Shown here: positions 46,136 through 59,536 of the stretch, one piece after another
Layout of the letters: each line of letters opens with the position of its first letter
How positions within the stretch are numbered: the first letter of the stretch is position 1
Assembly: GCA_964017045.1 (NCBI GenBank)
Contig: OZ024802.1
Span: 11,730,435-11,794,434 of the forward strand
Length of the DNA: 64,000 nucleotides
Source of the DNA: Omphiscola glabra
Lineage: Eukaryota > Mollusca > Gastropoda > Lymnaeidae
Reading direction: 5' to 3'
The notes under the pieces: model-generated
The model's input: only the letters and a program-made list of their open reading frames with translations
What the model was told of the DNA's origin: nothing
Database searches by the model: none
Translations under genes and position numbers: made by a program

Positions 46136-48003
46136 ACCAACCATTCCTCCAGCATGTTTTAGTAAAAGAAGACCCGACAAATACAATTTAAACAAAAAAA
46201 AAACATGAAAGATGTGTGTGTGTTTAAGGACATCATAAGAATTTATCATCTGCCAAGGAACATAAAACATAAATTTTATTTACATAATCTTCAAATGCAC
46301 AAAAAAAAAAGAAAGTGATGATAAAGGATCAGACCGTGGTTAATTATGCAGACATTATGCTTTTAACAACGCCATCATAGGCAGGAGAAGACAACGGCAG
46401 CTTTCTTTTTGGCGAGTTCACGCAATCAAACGCGCCTTTGATCCCTCCACCCCCCCCCCAACTCCCACCTATGGGTCATTCCCCCCCCCCCCCCCCGCCC
46501 CTAAATAATATATTTTTCTTCCCCTGCTTTTTAGTCCGCAGGTTTAGCAAAGACGACAACTGCGCTTTTTGTTCAATGAAGTGTTTGGCCTCTTATGGTA
46601 ATGGTTTCATTCCCTCTAATCAGGGTCAGTTGAAAGGGGGGAAGAAGCAGAATAAAGGGGGAATGAACCGCGATCAAAGAAAATAAGTGTGGAAAGGGAG
46701 ATAAACAAGAGGCGTAGGTAGTGGCCGGAGTTGTTCTCTCCTAGATATGTGTAAGTAGTTCTGCTAGTCTTCAGTAAACCGGAATTGTAATCTGTCTTTT
46801 TTTTAAATATATAAACACAGATTATCGGCGGTGAGACCAAAGAAGCACATATCTGTTTTTAGTAACAATGTTTCAAACAAGGGGGACTGTTTTTAGTACA
46901 GTCCACTATCAATGGTTGGAAATGACCCCGGTGAGAGAAGAGGGCAGGCTTAAGCCGTTGGAATAACATAAATTGAGTGACGTATAGAAGGATGGGCGCT
47001 ATTTTTTTTGTTTCTTCTTCTTGTTTGTAGGGCGTCCAAAACAAAAAAAAAGGCGCACTTGATTAGATAGCATGCAAATGGAAGACAGGAGGACATCAAT
47101 GGCGCCCAGTGTTATAAAACACGTGTGGTATGCACTACTTTCATGTTCGCAATTCCATTTATGTATTACAGCGCATGGGGAAGGAAAAAAAAACACCAAA
47201 AAAAAAAAAAAAAAAAAAAAATTTGGACGTGGGAGTAAGAATTTAATGCCAAGGTCATCTGAGTCTGAATAGCAAAAAAAAACACAAATTTAACATTCCA
47301 AGTTCCAGTTGTACGAAGTTGGACTGTTTAAAAAATGTAACATTTAACACCTCCAATAAATAATGTCAATAGAGACAATGAAATATATATTTTTTTAAAT
47401 ATATATTAGTGAGTTGCTAAATGGAGTCACATTGATGACCAAAAGTTTAAATCTTTTGATGATAAATTCGGTAAAATGTCGCCCTTGGATCTTTAATTTA
47501 TGTGTTTAAAAAAAAAAAAAATACAAAATCAGTGTGTATGCTCTCAGCGACCTTTCCCCAAAATTCCCTAGGAAACAATATTTTTTCCTGTGGACAAGAA
47601 GTGTTTTCTACAACATAAAATACCGCACAATACACCGCTGTGGCTCAATGAAACTAATATATATTAAGGGGGAAAAAAAGGCACAGAGTAACAGAGAGCC
47701 CCGTGTGTGTTTATGATGAGCAGTGTCAAAAGGCGGCGCCGCCATAATTTCAGGAATGCCACGCCTCATTTCTTATTGTGCCAGGCTCCGGGGCATTGTT
47801 TCCCTTCGGCACTCACCAGAGTGCACGCCTGGTTACGGATGAACAGATGGGCTGTACGTAAAGAACGTCACGCGCATTCTTTGTTCCTAAGGATCATCAA
47901 AGTAGGCCCGAGTGTGAAAATATCAATCATATGTTTGATCAGGGGTTCTCAAATGGAAGCTCGGCGCACAACTCTTCATTTTGGAAGAATATATATACAT
48001 ATA

Positions 48004-48048
<45 letters not shown>

Positions 48049-48544
48049 ATATATGTGTGTGTGTGCGGCCCCCCGTGGGGGGACGATTATCTAATGGTAC
48101 ACGAATTCAAATCAAAATATAAGGAACATTTATTCATGAAAATATAGTCTTGTCCATAGTTAGCGGCTAGTTCTATTAACAGAAATAACTTACATTTTTT
48201 CCGGTGTCTTTTTTCCTTACTCTGCAACCTTCATTGTTTCGTTAATGACCTCAACCGGGGTGGAGGGGGGGGGGGGATACTTCCAAATTAAATGATGTAG
48301 CCACGAAGTAATCTGAGACGCACTGCTCCCCTAGGGTTGAGTGCACGCAAAGTTATCGGCTGCAATGGAAAAGACGAGCGACACATGCATACTTGAAACG
48401 CACAACGGAGACTTAGAGTTATGGCCAGAATATATACGCGAATAAACTCCGGTGTCCGGGTTGGATAGCACATTGTAGTGAATAATCTTAAAGGAGATTT
48501 AATACACTTTTAAACAGACGAGACCCTATGGCAGGGCTTGGCTT
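46136..48544. other. Unassigned stretch with several simple repeats
   Basis: C-runs at 46,450-46,496, long A-run near 47,198, TA/TG tracts at about 47,990-48,065 and a G-run near 48,263. The island at 47,700-47,930 is complex and GC-richer. CAGGGGTTCTCAAATGG near 47,941 resembles a hAT left end whose other end is not visible. CCCCCCGTGGGGGG near 48,069 is a small hairpin. Confidence 0.5.
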
Positions 48545-48975
48545 GTGGCTCGCGCCTTTCTTTTGGATGGCTCGGGCCTCTCTTTTGAATGGCTCGGGCC
48601 TCTCTTTTGAATGGCTCGGGCCTCTCTTTTGAATGGCTCGGGTCTCTCTTTTGAATGGCTCGGGTCTCTCTTTTGAATGGCTCGGGTCTCTCTTTTGAAT
48701 GGCTCGGGCCTATCCTTTAATGGTTCGGGTCTCTCTTTTGAATGGCTCGGGTCTCTCTTTTGAATGGCTCGGGTCTCTCTTTTGAATGGCTCGGGCCTAT
48801 CTTTTGAATGGCTCGTGCCTATCTTTTGAATGGCTCGGGTCTCTCTTTTGAATGGCTCGGGTCTCTCTTTTGAATGGCTCGGGCCTATCTTTTGAATGGC
48901 TCGTGCCAATCTTTTGAATGGCTCGGGTCTCTCTTTTGAATGGCTCGGGTCTCTCTTTTGAATGGCTCGCGCTCC
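48545..48975. repeat. 22-bp minisatellite, about 20 copies
   Basis: Units of GGCTCGGGTCTCTCTTTTGA + AT. Variants CGGGCCTAT, CGTGCCTAT and one shortened copy (CCTTTAATGG) form a repeating pattern, showing block duplication. Period 22 is not a multiple of three, so the longest frame relies on the 66-bp triple. Confidence 0.95.
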
Positions 48976-51483
48976 CTTAAAAAAAATTAATTAAAATAAT
49001 CATAAAAATAGAACAAAAATTGAACGTGTAATTTTCGATTGCAGATGTCACTACTATATGTGGTTGTCACTACTATATGGGGTTGTAACTTCTACTGTAT
49101 GGGGTTAGCCCTATTATATGGGTTTAATTCACTTTTCTGGTGATATAATAAATACTGTATGATTCGGTTAAACCCCCCCCCCCCTCCCTTCCTGTCCGCT
49201 TTCACCATTTACGTCTCCCTAGCCCCTGTTACTCTTGAATATGGCTATCAGCTACAAAAATTTGCCCACCCCTTCCTGATAAATCGAGAATTTAAGACTT
49301 TCCTCAGCGATGTTCAGACCTACCAGATAATGCAGGCGTCCCTGTTTTGTTGAACTAATGATTTGATCCACCTCGTGAACGCACAAGCTGTTAAGGCCGT
49401 ATTTCCATGTCCGGAATACCAGCCATTTCCACTGTGTTGCTCTCGACTGTAAGAATCAGATTTCTTACCCCCCAAGACCTTGCAACTATCTGCAACGACG
49501 CAGCCTTTTTGGATGTTCACGATAACAACACTGGACAAGACACCTTTGGGCGTTAGCGCCATTGTGACACTATTTCATTACCTTGGGGCTCCTGTAATCA
49601 TTCAGCATCTAACGCATGCCAGGTTGAACGTTTTTTTGTTGTTTTTTTACTCCCGTGACATAGTTAGCTGTCAATTGTTTCACGGGAGAAGTGGGAAATA
49701 GGAAACTAATTCGACCTTAACTTTAAACGCACCACTAACACCACTCCATGACGTGTAATTAGACCACTTGTTGTAGCCCGGATGACCGTACATTCAAACC
49801 CAAAGGCTTAATTTTCCCGGCCTACGCTTTCTTTATCTAATCATTTCCTGTTATCCATCAGAATTCTGCTTCCTCCCCACCCCACGTGCTTCCCCTTATC
49901 TATTATCTCGATCTCCGCCGCTGGACGGCTCGATCCGGGGCAGTTCGTGGCCGGTGTGTTTGGGAAGGGGTTTAAGTAAATGACAGTGGCATGATGGCGT
50001 CAAATATGAACAAATAGAGGGACACATGAGGGAGCAGGGATCAAACGCTTAATCATATTTCGTGGTTGTCGTTTGGCGTGGTCAGTGATCAATCATGTCC
50101 ATCGTGCTTCGGCCAGCCTGGACAAACCGTGTCCCGGAATCGAGGTCCGCCAGCTCGCTACTGCTACACGTAAGAGTTACTTGAATCGAAGAAATGGCCC
50201 ACTATTAGCACCAAGGATAAACCGTACGATAAAACTTGAACGAATATTGCAATTTCCGGAATGAATTTTAATCGCATGTCAGAGGCAAGCGCTTAAAAAA
50301 AATGTTTAAAAAAATAAATTAGTCTGTCTCACACATATCTGTATTTCGCCATTATTACATGATCTATAGTTTTAAGAACTTCATTAATCACACACAATTT
50401 CAGCAGCTGAGATTTGAGGGCTTACATTTTGGGGCATATATTGCCCAGTGTATTTTTCATGGTTTTCATTTCTCAATCCTCAGACAAACGACGAAAGGTC
50501 AAAGGTCGAAGCCGGCCATCTTTTTAAAATTGTTATATACCTTACTTATTCGTAATGCTCCGACTGTAGTAGCAAAAAAAAAAGTATCTCCTTTCTACAG
50601 TCACTGATAGCAGTATTCATGATTCTGAAGCATCAGTCTTTCCCAGGGGCTATCTCCTTCTAGCGATCATTGTCAATAACTTCGCTTTCTCAGTGGGCTT
50701 AACAAGAAAAAAAAAGAAGAGAAATGTGGGTAATGCGCAACATGGGTGGCTGGCTAAATGTGGCTAATGCTGGCTAACTAACGAAATGTGCCGGGCGCCG
50801 AGATATATATATATAAAAGAGACCAATGGGCTAAGGATGCCGCGTTAGTTCAAACATTTACGGGTCTTGTTTTCTCGTGCTCTTTACTTCCGGTTGAGAG
50901 AGATTTTTTTTACTTATTCATTTCAAAGCAGAGATTTCAAGCATACAACAGCACAAAAGTCAAACGTGATCGCTTACATTGTAGATTTGGAGAAATGATT
51001 GGTTGACATTGAACGAAACAATTAAATTAAGTATTTAATATTTAGTTTTTTTTATAGCTTAAAGGTGAGTTTTCATGACATTTTAATATAATCATGGAAT
51101 ACTTGATGTCATTATATCATTTTCTACGAATAACCATATTCTGAGATAATTTACACGTTTCAAAGCAATATGTTGGCGATGGTACATACAATTTTTAAAA
51201 TTATGACTCTTTTAAATGATCGACCCCCCCCCACACCACACCCTTTTTTGACTGTTCAATGTCTACATCCGGGTCTCATTTGACAGGGATGAAAATAATC
51301 CCAGACTCCAACCATTGGTTCATATATTTAACTCATTATTTCCTTTCCTACTTTGTCAAAGACGATTGGTTAATTCATTAAAGTTCCGGGTCGCCGCCGG
51401 GGGCCCTGCTCAGTACAAACACAATAAGGAAACGTATGAAAAACATTAAATGGAAGTAGCACTTATAATCAGCCCAACGCCTG
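48976..51483. other. Unassigned stretch
   Basis: Four degenerate copies of a CACTACTATATGGGGTTGT-type unit at about 49,047-49,126 and a C-run at about 49,173. 49,360-50,270 is complex sequence without recognisable domains. An AG-flanked frame is not evident. Confidence 0.45.
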
Positions 51484-51544
51484 CAGTGGTCCCACGTCCT
51501 ACACACAGGCAGTGGTCACACGTCCTACACGCAGGCAGTGGTCA
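51484..51544. repeat. 26-bp repeat, 2.3 copies
   Basis: GCAGTGGTCACACGTCCTAC + ACACAG repeated twice and a partial third copy. Confidence 0.85.
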
Positions 51545-51621
51545 ATGCCACATTTTTGTTCCCTTTCGTGTTTTGTTTTAAAAAGGATTTGCCCATCGGA
51601 AAGAAAATTCGACACGGCCCA

Positions 51622-51965
51622 CACGAACTAACAACGAGTCATGATGCTTGGCGAACTAACAACGAGTCATGAGGCTTGCCGAACTAACAACGAGTCATGA
51701 GGCTTGTCGCACTGACAACGCGTCATGATGCTTGCCGAACTAACAACGAATCATGAGGCTTGTCGCACTGACAACGCGTCATGATGCTTGCCGAACTAAC
51801 AACGAGTCATGAGGTTTTCCGAACTAGCAATGAGTCATGAGGCTTGTCGAGCTGACAAGGAGTCATGAGGCTTTCCGAACTGACAACGAGTCATGAGGGT
51901 TGCCGAACTGACAACAAGTCATGGGGCTTGCCGAACTGATAACGAGTCATGAGGATTGCAACGAC
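51622..51965. repeat. 28-bp minisatellite, about 12 copies
   Basis: Units of AACGAGTCATGAGGCTTGCC + GAACTAAC, alternating in the middle with a variant AACGCGTCATGATGC ... GTCGCACTGAC, so a two-unit (56-bp) block was duplicated. Confidence 0.94.
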
Positions 51966-52117
51966 AATCTATTCATAAGGGCTGATGAGGAATGTCGTCA
52001 CATCTATCGTCATTTATCCCCGCCCAGTAAATATTGCTGAGAGTCTGTCTATCCGTGTCGCTAATGAAATCAAGCGTCTTGTGGTCGCCGCGTTATGTGA
52101 AAACCAAGACGGACTAC

Positions 52118-52535
52118 AATCTGTTAGAGAAGACAGACATGCACGTCCATTATATCAATCTGTTAGAACAGACCGACATGCATGTCCATTATATCAATCT
52201 GTTAGAACAGACAGACATGCACGTCCATTATACCAATCTGTTAGAGCAGACAGACATTCATGTCCATTATATCAATATGTTAGAACAGACATACATTCAT
52301 GTCCATTATATCAATATGTTAGAACAGACATACATTCATGTCCATTATATCAATATGTTAGAACAGACAGACATGCATGTCCATTATATCAATCTGTTAG
52401 AACAGACAGACATGCACGTCCCTTATACCAATCTGTTAGAGCAGACAGACATTCATGTCCATTATATCAATATGTTAGAACGGACAGACACACACGTCCA
52501 TCATATCAATATGTTAGAACGGACATACATTCATT
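52118..52535. repeat. 39-bp minisatellite, about 11 copies
   Basis: Units of TATATCAATCTGTTAGAACA + GACAGACATGCATGTCCAT at 39-bp spacing. The period divisible by three keeps two plus-strand frames open (186 and 195 codons), reading NLLEQTDMHVHYI-type repeats. No evidence of selection on protein. Confidence 0.94.
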
Positions 52536-53484
52536 TAAATTATAATTATATCAATCAAATTGCGGCCAGTGCCAATGTTCAAGGTCGAAGGGACAAGCAC
52601 GAAAAATGCAGACGAGAATAAATGAACAGATTCGTCTGAATGTTGATCCCCAACTCCCTTAACCCCCACACCCTCATACTATGCCCCAACCCCTCTGGAA
52701 CTCATTTAAGACATCACGTGATTTACGTATACCACCATATGACAAACACGTGACACTGTTACAACATGTTTTATGCACCTGAATGCAATCCCATCCGTAT
52801 CAATAGCCGTAGCTGCACCATTGTTACAAAATGACAGGAACAATAGCTGAGCGCATTCATTGCTCGTATGACAGCAGCAGCCATTGTTTCTATGCCAAAC
52901 AACCGATTATTTGAAGCCGCTGACATTGAACAGGTTTTAATTTATGTTGTTGCAAATGTAAAGAAAGATAATCGATTCCGATAAAGTAATGAATACAATG
53001 TAAAACATACGATTCGATTCTGTCTGTTGTACAAGAACGAATTTTGATATTTGAAGTTAAATGAAAGTTGAAAAAAAAAAAGAGAGAAAAAAAATAGTTT
53101 TCATTGTTATCATGACGTCATAAATAGGTGCCATAGTCTAAAACCAAGAGTCGAAGTCAGTAGTCGGAGTTTTATTTGGATTCGTCGCATTTCTGTGTTT
53201 AAAATATTCCGGAACATGTTTACTTCTCAGTTGGTTGATTCCGATTGTGCTTGGCGGTTTCCTTGCAGATTCACGCTTGAATAATTGGCCGGGGCGCTGC
53301 GGGCGACTTTGGCCAAAAGTTAAAAATCATTTGATTAGTTTACTTTAGAACCGATTTGCGCACTTCTGGGCGCTTTTCATGTTCATCCATAGAGGTGTCA
53401 GTCAACAATAGAACAATAATAATATCAAAACATAAATGAAGCGTGCCCTCTGACATCGAATATCTCTTTAAGCTTCACACAGCC
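52536..53484. other. Single-copy island, possible conserved non-coding DNA
   Basis: 52,780-53,400 is complex, non-repetitive and rich in short regulatory-looking words (ACAATAG, CCATTGTT, CATTGTTA, TAATTT). No coding frame. Inference only. Confidence 0.35.
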
Positions 53485-53605
53485 ACCAAACCGAAGGTCC
53501 TGCCACTAAACCCAAGGTCAAGACACTAAACCCTAGGTCCAGCCAATAAACCCAAGGTCCAGCAACTAAAAACCTAAGGTCCATCCACTAAACCCTAGGG
53601 CGAGC
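53485..53605. repeat. 20-bp repeat, about 6 copies
   Basis: Degenerate CCACTAAACCCAAGGTCCAG units with short indels. Confidence 0.85.
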
Positions 53606-56514
53606 CATATATTTTTGAAGCTTGAAACATTCAAGAAAAAAATTATTGTTTCTATGTAATTAAGATTGTTCCAGCTGTAACACCAATCTCAGTATTTAAT
53701 TGTACTGTCGTGATCGGCATATAATGCCTGCTCATCGAGAAGTGTCTTGCCTTTGAATGACATCTTGACCGCTCACTGACCCCTCATGTGATGCTGGTAA
53801 TTGAATGTGAAAACCCTGGTAAATTGAATTTTTTAAATCGATCGGGCACGTTAATACATTATTGAAATAAAGTTGATTTTAAAAATCGTCTTTATACGTG
53901 CTTATAAAATTCCCCTGAAAAGTCTGTCTTTAAAGGATATGGCAAGAACTGAATTTATGAGCAAAGGGAGATAACAGCTGGGTTGATTCATTACTTTAGA
54001 CTATAAAAAAAAAAAAAAAAAAGGTCGATAAAGGTGGTAAATATTTTAAATCTTGAAGCTAAGTTCCAGTGATCGCAGAGAATAATATGAAACATCCGGA
54101 AAAAAAAGAAATAATTTGTGACGTAATAGGTTAAAAAAAAGCAGTTATGTGATATAGCGCTTTATCTCCGAGTTGTAGGGCAAGACAATTTGCAATCAGT
54201 AGGATTGTGGCGATGGTGAGCGGTTAGTTGGGATTGTGACAACGGTGAGAGGTTGCTGGGACTGTCTCACAGGTGACATCTTTGGCTCATGGACATAACG
54301 ACCTTGTTAGGATTATGGCGCTTGTCACTTATTGACCATGTCCTGTCCCCCCCTCCCCACTCACAACGCCAACGGTCCTTTTCTCTGTCCCCCGTGGATT
54401 GGTTTACTTCACAGATACAATGACTTCTTCAAAACAACGACAGCTATACAGCATCTATTAACCAACCACAAAGGCTGGCGTTGAATAGATGTAGCCGGCT
54501 AAGCCAACACGTCCAGCATTGTCGCGTGTGTGTCACGCTCTATGACACCAATGCGCCATTTCAAACTGAAGAAAGAACACAGTCAAATGTCTCCACGCCC
54601 GACCATGCTTGTTCATTCGTTACTGAAAGGACAATCAGGATTAATTAATGGCACCCTATCTGTGAATTGTATTGCACCCTGTTTTTTTTAAATTATAACG
54701 TAGTTTGGACTACAATGAAGTCTTCGGCTTTTTAACAGAGCCAATGGGTTATTTTGCATTAAAACATACCACCTAGCCCTAAGGCCTAAACCCGAACTCT
54801 TCTCACATCCACAACTGGCACCAAATTATTTTGTCATAACCCCCAGCCCCGTCTTCGGGCATCAACCGTTCAAACGCCACCAAGATACCATTGCCACTGT
54901 TTTAAAATACAAACAGAGAATACAATTTATTTAAAAAAAAAAAAAAAAAGTTCCCTACTAATCATAGAGAAATACGAGCTGAAGAAACGGAGCCTCGACT
55001 CGGAGAACTGGCAACAATTGTCTTTTATCAAGATCATAGATTCCCATCTAAAAGAGTTGCAGACTCCATCAAGCCGTGCCGTCTGTAAACAAAAGGGCAT
55101 CCTTCGTCGTACGACTTTTATTCTCTACCCCACCACCCCCGTGCTGCCCCCCCACCCATGCCACCCCCGGCCTCATTGAAATTGTACCCCAGGCAAACGT
55201 TTCTTCTTGCAGTTCCGGTTCGGTTTCTCTCTACTGTATATGTTTACGGTAGCATGCTTTGATAAATGGGGGAGGTTCCGGAGACACCACCCCCCCAACC
55301 CCCCAGTTTTCGCCCCACAGACCTTCTGTCACAGGAAGACGTTTGGCTGTTCACTTGTGTTTGATTTGATTTTTAAATATTTTACATTAGCTTCGCTTTT
55401 GATCATGTCTCTTTATGGCAAAATCTTCGGAAGGCTACGTGTCCCACTTCCCGTCATCCTATCGAGCTGAAACTTAGCACATAGACTCTTTTTGCTGATG
55501 ACAGCGCCATTCTTTCAAAATGTCATCCCCACCCGCAACCCCCCAAAAATAATGGGTGTGTGCTTTGGTGTGGAGATTAAATGTGTAGCTGTTGCTATGA
55601 GCCTCGCATTTGCGACGTATTTGAGTTTGCAGTTTCAATAAAATGTATTTCTGAAGGAGAAAGTGAAGGAAACGTGAAACGTTTTGTCGCCAGAAGTTCA
55701 CCAGTTTACGTAACCGCTTCTTAATAAATGATAAATGACGAACAATTTCATAAATGCAAACAAAATCGCATACAAAGGATTTATGCGAAAAACTTTGCTT
55801 TTAGTGGTGGTTGAATGATTTAGATTAGAATCATTCGATTACAAAGGATACACTATAGCTGTACAGGGGCTTTAAGGCTGCACATTGTCTACTATTTTCA
55901 TAGTATTTAAATATACACGAGATGGTTGGATGGTTAAGTTGCTTATTAGTATTTAGTTCACACCTTTTTTGAACAAAAAAAAACCAACCTTTTCTTTAAC
56001 GATGCCATGATAAGAAAGATTTCATTGTAAAAAAAAAAATGTGTTCTTTTGATATTTGAAATGCTCATATTTTAATATATTACTAACTGTTAAAATATAA
56101 ATGTTTGTTTTTTCAGTGGATCATGTGGAATAGGATAAACGTAATACATTTTCTTACATGAAGTAATTGTTGTCTTTTTCATTTTAATTTTAACGTTTGT
56201 CCTAAAAGGTTTTCATTTGGGTAAACGGTACATATTTTGACCTCGACTATACTCAAGTATCTGCTAAGCTTTTTTTCAAGTAAAATGCTTGATGACATAC
56301 ATTTTCTTGCAGCATTTCAGTTCAATTTCATTGAATGAGTAAAAGATGAACATTGAAGCAGTTAGACAACATTCGCGTGGAAGAGTGAAAAAATAAAATA
56401 TCTATAAAAATTTAATAGAAGGATTCGAATCAGAAGCCAGAAGTGCTTTGATGAAAAACACAATTATTCATAACAAATCTGAGCGTCTCATGCGAGTGAA
56501 TGAACGAGTGAAAG
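53606..56514. other. Long unassigned stretch
   Basis: AT-rich to balanced, with A-runs near 54,007 and 54,933 and a C-rich area at 55,128-55,165. A small GATTGTGGCGATGGTGAGCG-type duplication lies at 54,205-54,260. No gene, RNA or element termini recognised. Confidence 0.45.
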
Positions 56515-56755
56515 CAGGTTAGTCTTCTGGCAGAGGTCAAGGCTAGTCTTCTGGCAGAGGTCAAGGTCAGTCTTCTGGCAGAGATTAAGGTTAGTCTTCT
56601 GGCAGAGGTCAAGGTTAGTCTTCTGGCAGAGGTCAAGCTTAGTCGTCCGGTAGAGGTCAAGTTCAATCTTCTGGAAGAGGTCAAACTAAGTCTTCCGATA
56701 GAGGTCAAGGTTAGCCTTCCGACCTAGTTCAGGTTTAGCCAGCCTTCCGACAGAG
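56515..56755. repeat. 24-bp minisatellite, about 10 copies
   Basis: Units of TTAGTCTTCTGGCAGAGGTC + AAGG, more diverged toward the 3' end (CCGATAGAGG, CCGACAGAGG). Confidence 0.92.
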
Positions 56756-57489
56756 GTACAAACCAGTGAGCCCCTCAGTTCACCGGGACAGGTGAGCTGT
56801 CAGATAATAGTCTAGAGAAACAACGTTGCTGGAGACACGCCGAAACACCCGGGTTATGAACGCTCTCAGCGGGACCAATACACCATCTTCAAAAACAAAA
56901 CGATTATATCGGTGGCCATTTTTTTTTTGGTTGCATTTTCACACACACAAACATCCACCCACACAAATTTGCAACAGATTAGCCAACACCCCCCCCCCCC
57001 CCCCGGGCCAATTCTTTCACCTGCATCCTGTGAGGCACATTTGTTTACGTAATTAAGTCTTTTGTTTTCAATCTATGAGTAATGGGTAAATTCTTAACTC
57101 TGTCTGACACGCCACTCACGCAAATTTTGTCTGTTAATCTCTTTGAAAAAGTGTCGTCTGTCCCTTCTGTGACGTCACTTCCTATTGTCGCGTCACTCTC
57201 TTCTGTCGCGTTACGCCACTCATAGTTGTCATTTCATTTACTTCTGTTATGCCACTCAAATTTTTGTCGTTTCGCTTTCTTCCGTCAGTAGGCCAGTCAT
57301 CTTCAAATGTCACAAGTGTGTCAAGTGTCACTATTACAATTGTTTGCAACAATACTTCCGATGTCATCTTTTTTTTTTTTAAATGTAATTAACCGGTATT
57401 TCAAATACCTTTGATTTTTTTCCCCACCTCTGTGTGTCTTTTGCCCTCCCTCGTTTCTTTATATACACCTAATTTATCCTGCTCTCACT
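56756..57489. other. Unassigned stretch
   Basis: Contains a C-run at about 56,990-57,004 and a degenerate TCTTCTGTCGCGTTACGCCA repeat near 57,150-57,290. No gene. Confidence 0.5.
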
Positions 57490-58125
57490 CTCTCCCTTTC
57501 TCTTTCACACTCTCTCTCTCTCTCCCTTTCTCTTTCACTCTCTCTCGCGCTCTCTCTCTCTCTAGCCAGTGCTCTATGTTTCGTCTCTCAAACAAACTTG
57601 AAATAATGTGTAAAAATGAAGTCATTCACACAAACTGATGCACACATTCCTAGGATCAGTTAGCCTAAAACATTTTTGTATGGATGTCATGTCATAATAT
57701 CCATTCCGAACATGGATAAGGATTCGTATTTACAATTTCCAGTCAATTTTTCTTGTCTCTCCGTCTCCCTTCACTCTCTCTCTATCACTTTATCTTTCAC
57801 ACTTATTCTTTCCCCTAACTCTCTCTCTCTCTATCTCTCTCTCTCTTGCTCACTCAATCTCTCCTCTCTTTCTCAGTCTCTCACTCTTTCTCTCACTCTC
57901 TCTCACACTCTCTCTCCACTCTCACTCTCTCTCTCTCCACTCTCACTCTCTCCCATACACACTCTCCACTCTCTCTCACTCTCACACACACACACACACT
58001 CTCTCTTTCTCTCTAACTCGCATGCATTCATTCTCCACATTTCTCTCCCCCTCATTCTCCACATTTCTCTCCCCCTCATTCTCCACATTTCTCTTCCCCT
58101 CATTCTCCACTCTTTCATTGTCTGT
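57490..58125. repeat. CT-rich microsatellite region with a 24-bp repeat
   Basis: Two CT-rich tracts (about 57,483-57,562 and 57,775-58,015), then four copies of CATTCTCCACATTTCTCTCC + CCCT at 58,027-58,112. Interrupted by complex sequence at 57,563-57,770. Confidence 0.88.
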
Positions 58126-59504
58126 CAGTGGACGTGTAATCAAATTTGATCTCTGAGAACAGAAGCTTGGAAAACGCACCCCCCCCCCCCCCACCATTTC
58201 TAAGACAAACGTTCCCCTCCTATCTAGATGTTATCGAAGACATCCGCCCGTTCTTCGCCTGAGACATCACGATGTTGTGATGTGCTGTTATTGCCTGATT
58301 TATTTGTAGGGCTGGAAGCAATGATAGGGCAGAGTGGTTGGGGGTATAATTTGCGCCTTGGCAACGAAACCGCGCTATCTGTACATTAGAATAAATTCTC
58401 TTTTAGCTTTTACTGGAACTTAGATAATCGTCCCGCAGCTAATTGAATTATTGGATGATTTTCTCACTTTCAAAGACATAGATTTAAAAAAAAAAAAAAA
58501 AGAGTAATCTATGATTATTAATCCACATAGCTTTCAGAGGCGGATACATTTTAAAATAACCGGTGGCGGTGATTACACAAAAAAAAAAAACTGTCGAAAG
58601 ACGGGACACAGTAACTCCGTCGGTGAATTGAGAGGAGTCTTAGTTGCTCTCCCCACTGCACCCCCTCAACCGTGTAGTGCGTCGGGATATAACTGATTTC
58701 CCGTTTTACACTTCTACCTGTACATTGTTCTAATGCGTGATGAGATAATCCACGTTGTCCACATAATCCACATAGCTTTCTTGCGCACCTGTTCTTAAAT
58801 TTAAGCAGTCGAAATGATTACTGAATAATATTTGTATAAAAAGCGTAAACATGGGAAAAGAAATTTTAAGAAATAAAAACAAAAGTTGAATACATGGATG
58901 CATGCATGACAGGTGGGGTGGAGGGACAAGCGTAAATCCAGCGAGCCAGGTTGTTCACTAACCATTTATCCAACCACATGTTCTCTTATCCACCGACATA
59001 TCCATTCATACAATCTTTTCGTATACAGACTCCTACCCACTTCCACTGCCTGACATATCCATTTCATGCAATCTTTTCGTACAGACCTCCACCCACTTCC
59101 ACTGCCTGGCATAGAACAATAATTTAATTTCACTTCCATCCACCTACCACCCCCAAACTTTAAAACTCCACCCACACTCGCACCGTGCTGCGCACGATTG
59201 TTTGAATTAACCGTGTTGCACAAAGAATGCCCCCGGCGAGCGGTGCGTTCCTGGTAATAATTACGCACTTAAATCATAACCAAATAGAAGCGCATCATTC
59301 TGCTGGCTAGTATGCCTTAAGATCTAGATAATTACGCGGACGGAATGGTATTAAGAGCGGTGCTGGGGGATTAAAACACGGTGGGCATGAGAAAGTATGT
59401 GCGGCTCCTCACAGTTGGCGTGACGCGAACCACATGTAGTAACGTTTGCCTGTAATAATATTTGGGGCAATGTGTGTGTGTGTATGTGTATGTGTGTGTC
59501 TGTG

Positions 59505-59536
<32 letters not shown>

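Noticed and set aside
45568..46270. Q/P-rich (+) and V/G/W-rich (-) proteins
   Set aside because: Composition artefact of CAAC/CACC low-complexity repeats.
47938..48090. Another hAT MITE starting CAGGGGTTCTCAAA
   Set aside because: No matching right end or 8-bp duplication could be found across the TA/TG tract.
51985..52621. 186- and 195-residue repeat proteins
   Set aside because: Two overlapping frames of a 39-bp array, with no evidence of selection for protein.
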